Below are positions 6,371 to 8,551 of a DNA stretch of 8,551 nucleotides, one piece after another. How positions within the stretch are numbered: the first letter of the stretch is position 1; each line of letters starts with the position of its first letter. The DNA is from Candidatus Saccharimonadia bacterium (GTDB taxonomy: Bacteria; Patescibacteriota; Saccharimonadia; Saccharimonadales; Saccharimonadaceae): NCBI GenBank assembly GCA_023257755.1, contig JALRBM010000058.1:1-8551 (forward strand), in the 5' to 3' direction. Position numbers and translations under genes: made by a program. The notes below the pieces were generated by a model. It saw nothing but the letters and a program-made list of their open reading frames with translations. It made no database searches and was not told where the DNA came from.

Positions 6371-6400
6371 ATTGTAGCGCTTTTTACGTCGTATCAGCAA
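6371..6400 (-). promoter_or_regulatory. Candidate promoter of rny
   Basis: On the minus strand TTGCTG (6400-6395) and TACAAT (6376-6371) are 18 bp apart; the -10 matches TATAAT at 5 of 6 positions, the -35 at 3 of 6. The start would fall near 6364, giving a leader of about 110 nt. It lies just past the tsaB stop, so rny may be made both from here and by read-through from tsaE-tsaB. Confidence 0.4.
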
Positions 6401-6401
6401 G

Positions 6402-6788
6402 CTATTTTCGTGGTTTTGTGATACGAGCATCCGAACCGTACAGCGGCAGGACAATCTTGTCGTTCTCACCACGATCCAGTCTGCGAAGCACCTCATCCTG
6501 CCACCCCCTACCCTCAGCGCCGACAATCGGCAGTTGAAGTGAGTCGCCCATCGTATTTAACACCGATAACCCAATACGAAGTCCCGTAAAGCTGCCCGGC
6601 CCTTTAAAAACACCGATCGCTGTGATGTCGGCAAATTCTTTGCCCGACACCCGTAGCTGATCCTGAAGATAGCGAAGCAGTCCTTTTGCAAGTTGGCGCT
6701 CGGCCAGCCATTCATGCTCGTATCGCCAGTCGCCGTCTATCAACGTCAGTCGGCAGATTGGGGTAGAGGTATCTAGAAGGAGTATCAT
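6402..6788 (-). CDS. tsaB: TsaB, t6A biosynthesis partner subunit, short one-domain form
   Basis: TsaB pairs with TsaD, with TsaE as partner, to make N6-threonylcarbamoyl-A37 in ANN-decoding tRNAs. This protein has 128 residues against about 215-230 in E. coli and Bacillus. Residues 1-95 match the first ASKHA-type domain: MILLLDTSTP start, the amphipathic helix around 28-48 and the hallmark GPGSFTGLRIG (63-73). The usual second domain is missing. Yet the last residues (VLPLYGSDARITKPRK) resemble the normal C-terminal tail of TsaB (E. coli PVYLRNNVAWKK), as if the middle had been removed cleanly. It overlaps the tsaE stop by ATGA, and GGAGG (6800-6796) lies 7 nt before its ATG, so the gene is intact and well translated. 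I see no frameshift that would restore the missing domain. Confidence 0.9.
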   Translation of the reverse strand: MILLLDTSTPICRLTLIDGDWRYEHEWLAERQLAKGLLRYLQDQLRVSGKEFADITAIGVFKGPGSFTGLRIGLSVLNTMGDSLQLPIVGAEGRGWQDEVLRRLDRGENDKIVLPLYGSDARITKPRK

Positions 6789-7249
6789 TTCATCGCCTCC
6801 AAAAGCGCCTGACCCCCGTTGCCACCCGCTCTCATGTCGAGCTCCCGCGAACTTTCAGTCGGAGAAGTAATGTGGATCGTCAGGCGGTCTTGCGGCAGGA
6901 CACCGCTGACTATATCGGCCCACTCTATAATTGTCACCGTTTTAACGTCATGCGCTGCCTCTTGCAGCTCGTTCGCCATGATCCCCGCATCGTGCAAACG
7001 GTAGAAATCATAATGCGCCAGCTGAAGGCCCGTGGGTGTTTCGTACACCCGGCTAATGGTAAAACTCGGACTTTGCACGTCCTCGTCAATCTTCATACCG
7101 TCAGCAATACCTTTTACCAGTGTCGTTTTACCCGCACCGACATCGCCGACCAGTTCGATCGTCTCGCCGCCTTTTAACAGGGCGCCTAATCTGGCGCCGA
7201 AGGCTTTCATTTCAGCTTCGTTATGTACCTCTGTTTTCATTAGCATCAT
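6785..7249 (-). CDS. tsaE: TsaE, t6A biosynthesis ATPase
   Basis: A 154-residue P-loop protein of the YjeE/TsaE family that binds the TsaB-TsaD complex and supports its turnover in t6A37 synthesis. The Walker A motif GDVGAGKTT spans residues 35-43. Then come SPSFT (60-64), a TsaE hallmark in the switch region, HYDFYRL (79-85) with the conserved Asp, and IIEWAD (107-112). The size is typical. The annotated start (MMLMK) is uncertain. A perfect extended -10 (TGGTATAAT) overlaps the first codon and puts +1 at about 7241, so translation most likely begins at Met4 (7240) from a leaderless mRNA, giving 151 residues. The stop overlaps the tsaB start (ATGA), so the two are co-translated. It is divergent from pilB. 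Confidence 0.95.
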   Translation of the reverse strand: MMLMKTEVHNEAEMKAFGARLGALLKGGETIELVGDVGAGKTTLVKGIADGMKIDEDVQSPSFTISRVYETPTGLQLAHYDFYRLHDAGIMANELQEAAHDVKTVTIIEWADIVSGVLPQDRLTIHITSPTESSRELDMRAGGNGGQALLEAMK

Positions 7250-7256
7250 TATACCA
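7248..7256 (-). promoter_or_regulatory. Extended -10 promoter of tsaE-tsaB
   Basis: Minus-strand TGGTATAAT is a perfect extended -10 (TGn plus TATAAT). With the final T at -7, +1 falls at 7241, one base before the ATG at 7240-7238. This argues for a leaderless mRNA and against the two upstream ATG codons at 7249 and 7246, which would not be transcribed. No -35 box was visible, as is common for extended -10 promoters. Confidence 0.65.
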
Positions 7257-7291
7257 CTTTTTCAGCGGTGGCGCTTTTTAATGATTTCACG

Positions 7292-7297
7292 TACAAT
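7292..7297 (+). promoter_or_regulatory. Candidate -10 box of pilB
   Basis: TACAAT matches TATAAT at 5 of 6 positions and would start transcription near 7304, 8 nt before the pilB ATG. There is no clear -35 or Shine-Dalgarno element. It shares the 62-bp spacer with the tsaE promoter, which points the other way. Confidence 0.35.
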
Positions 7298-7311
7298 AAT
7301 CCATAAGCGGT

Positions 7312-8551
7312 ATGCGTATTTCTGATGTTACCATCGAGGAACTGCTCGAGCGCAGTGGTGTGGCTACCCCGGAGCAGGTTGAGGTCTTAAAGGAAGAGGC
7401 CTCCCGTTCAAGGCGCCCGCTGCAGGACCTGGTTATCCAAAACGGCTTGCTCGATGAAAAGACGCTGACCGAGAATTTCGCCACCTATGCTCAAATACCT
7501 TTTGTCGAGATTAGTCCGCAAGATATCCCGAGTGACGTCTTAAATAAAATCCCCGAACGCATCGCCCGGCAATATAATGCCGTTCTGTTTCAGATCGATC
7601 CCGACGGATTGATGCATCTTGCCATGGACGACCCAGATGATGTCCAGGCGGTTGACTTTATCAAGAAAGAAATCGGCGATAACGTCAAAATTTACATCGC
7701 CACCCGAGGCAACATCCTTGCCTGCCTGGAAAACTACCGCGGCGACGTCAACAAGGAACTTCGCGAAGTTATCGAGACCCAGACCGAGGATACCGGCGAA
7801 AGACAGTCCGTTACCGAAGCTGACGTTTCAGAAGATTCGCCGATCGCCCAGACCGTCAATCTGCTCCTTGAGTATGCTATCCGATCAGGCGCCAGTGACG
7901 TCCACATTGAACCCCGCGAAACCTATGTCCAGGTCCGGTATCGTATCGACGGTGTCCTAAAGGAAGTTAACCGGCTACCCCGGAATGTCCTCGGAGCGCT
8001 TGTCAGCCGCATCAAAATCCTTTCCAATCTAAAGATCGACGAGCGCCGCGTCCCGCAGGACGGCCGCTTCAAAATCAAGGTGACGGGCAAACAGTACGCC
8101 CTCCGTGTCAGCACCCTTCCTGTAACTGACGGCGAAAAGATAGTGATGCGTATCCTTGATGAGTCCAACCAGGCCGTCAAGCTGCCCGAGCTGGGGTTTT
8201 GGGGAAGATCGCTTGAGATCATGTCCCAGGCGCTGACCGAACCGAACGGCATGATCCTGATCACCGGGCCAACCGGGTCGGGTAAGTCCACCACGCTTTT
8301 CAGTGTCCTGACGATGCTGAATACTCCTGACGTCAATATCTCAACCGTTGAAGATCCGGTCGAGTACAAGATATCGGGCGTCAACCAGACCCAGACCAAC
8401 CCGAAAGCCGGTATGACCTTTGCCAACGGGCTTCGCGCCCTGCTTCGCCAGGATCCGAACATCATTATGGTCGGGGAGATTCGTGACTCGGAAACAGCCA
8501 ACCTGGCCATCCAGGCGGCACTAACCGGACATCTGGTATTTAGCACCCTGC
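7312..8551 (+). CDS. pilB: Type IV pilus assembly ATPase PilB/GspE, C-terminus beyond the window
   Basis: The frame is open from ATG 7312 to the right edge (413 codons plus one base); about 150 residues should be missing. It is a hexameric secretion ATPase that drives pilus extension from the cytoplasmic face. Residues 1-160 look like the N-terminal GspE/MshE domain (LLDEKTL, IPFVEISPQDIP). P177-I178 opens the core (PIAQTVNLLL), with ASDVHIEP (194-201) of the N2 domain. The ATPase motifs follow: Walker A GPTGSGKST (319-327, Lys325), Asp box STVEDPVEY (344-352), Walker B LRQDPNIIMVGEIRD (378-392, Glu389) and His box TGHLVFSTL (405-413, His407). All catalytic residues visible so far are intact. 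A GspE of a type II system cannot be excluded, but PilB fits small genomes with type IV pili better. The metal-binding region, if any, lies outside the window. Confidence 0.93.
   Translation, partial: MRISDVTIEELLERSGVATPEQVEVLKEEASRSRRPLQDLVIQNGLLDEKTLTENFATYAQIPFVEISPQDIPSDVLNKIPERIARQYNAVLFQIDPDGLMHLAMDDPDDVQAVDFIKKEIGDNVKIYIATRGNILACLENYRGDVNKELREVIETQTEDTGERQSVTEADVSEDSPIAQTVNLLLEYAIRSGASDVHIEPRETYVQVRYRIDGVLKEVNRLPRNVLGALVSRIKILSNLKIDERRVPQDGRFKIKVTGKQYALRVSTLPVTDGEKIVMRILDESNQAVKLPELGFWGRSLEIMSQALTEPNGMILITGPTGSGKSTTLFSVLTMLNTPDVNISTVEDPVEYKISGVNQTQTNPKAGMTFANGLRALLRQDPNIIMVGEIRDSETANLAIQAALTGHLVFSTL

Noticed and set aside
6344..6402. Frameshift hiding the rest of tsaB
   Set aside because: The tsaB frame ends with a tail like that of normal TsaB, and the sequence beyond is promoter and leader for rny with no second-domain similarity in any frame.
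3..7249. UGA recoded as glycine, as in some CPR lineages
   Set aside because: UGA ends the thioredoxin-fold and tsaE genes at the expected length, and no in-frame UGA occurs within any gene.
7923..8546. Open frame of 207 codons on the minus strand at the right edge
   Set aside because: It is antisense to the conserved ATPase core of pilB, whose motifs are all intact in the plus-strand frame.

Overview
The window looks like a chromosomal segment from a small-genome bacterium of the Patescibacteria/CPR type, with Candidatus Saccharibacteria (TM7) the best guess. The reasons are a compact TsaB with only the first domain, a type IV pilus PilB ATPase, RNase Y, a single-pass sortase, tight gene packing and a mix of leaderless and Shine-Dalgarno starts at middling GC. 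This assignment is inference, because no rRNA or marker tree is available. UGA is used as a normal stop (at the ends of the thioredoxin and tsaE genes), so UGA-to-glycine recoding as in Gracilibacteria/Absconditabacteria is not in use.

Layout. Positions 1-1960 (minus strand) hold an NhaD-type Na+/H+ antiporter, a 51-residue membrane microprotein and a membrane-anchored thioredoxin-fold protein. The last two each have a -10 box placed so that the mRNA would start at the ATG. A 110-bp divergent region (1961-2070) separates nhaD from a second, unrelated antiporter of the CPA (PF00999) fold on the plus strand. A three-helix membrane protein of unknown function follows it. That gene converges on a minus-strand block across a hairpin-rich spacer (3584-3641).

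The minus-strand block (7249 down to 3656) reads tsaE, tsaB, rny, a NUDIX hydrolase and a sortase. tsaE and tsaB overlap by ATGA. rny, NUDIX and sortase follow with gaps of 3-4 nt. A 147-nt leader with its own candidate promoter and two small hairpins separates tsaB from rny. Divergent from tsaE, the plus strand carries the first 413 codons of pilB, which runs off the right edge.

How the genes work together. TsaE and TsaB serve the t6A37 tRNA modification pathway (TsaD and TsaC are not in the window). RNase Y starts mRNA decay at the membrane. The NUDIX enzyme translated right behind it could act on nucleotides or RNA 5' ends, but this is unproven. Sortase, PilB and the anchored thioredoxin are cell-surface functions that fit an epibiotic lifestyle. 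The two antiporters point to active Na+/pH homeostasis. I saw no mobile element, CRISPR array, tRNA or rRNA, and no clear new multi-gene system. The most unusual points are the domain-deleted TsaB, the leaderless promoter geometry, the structured rny leader and the unlisted microprotein.
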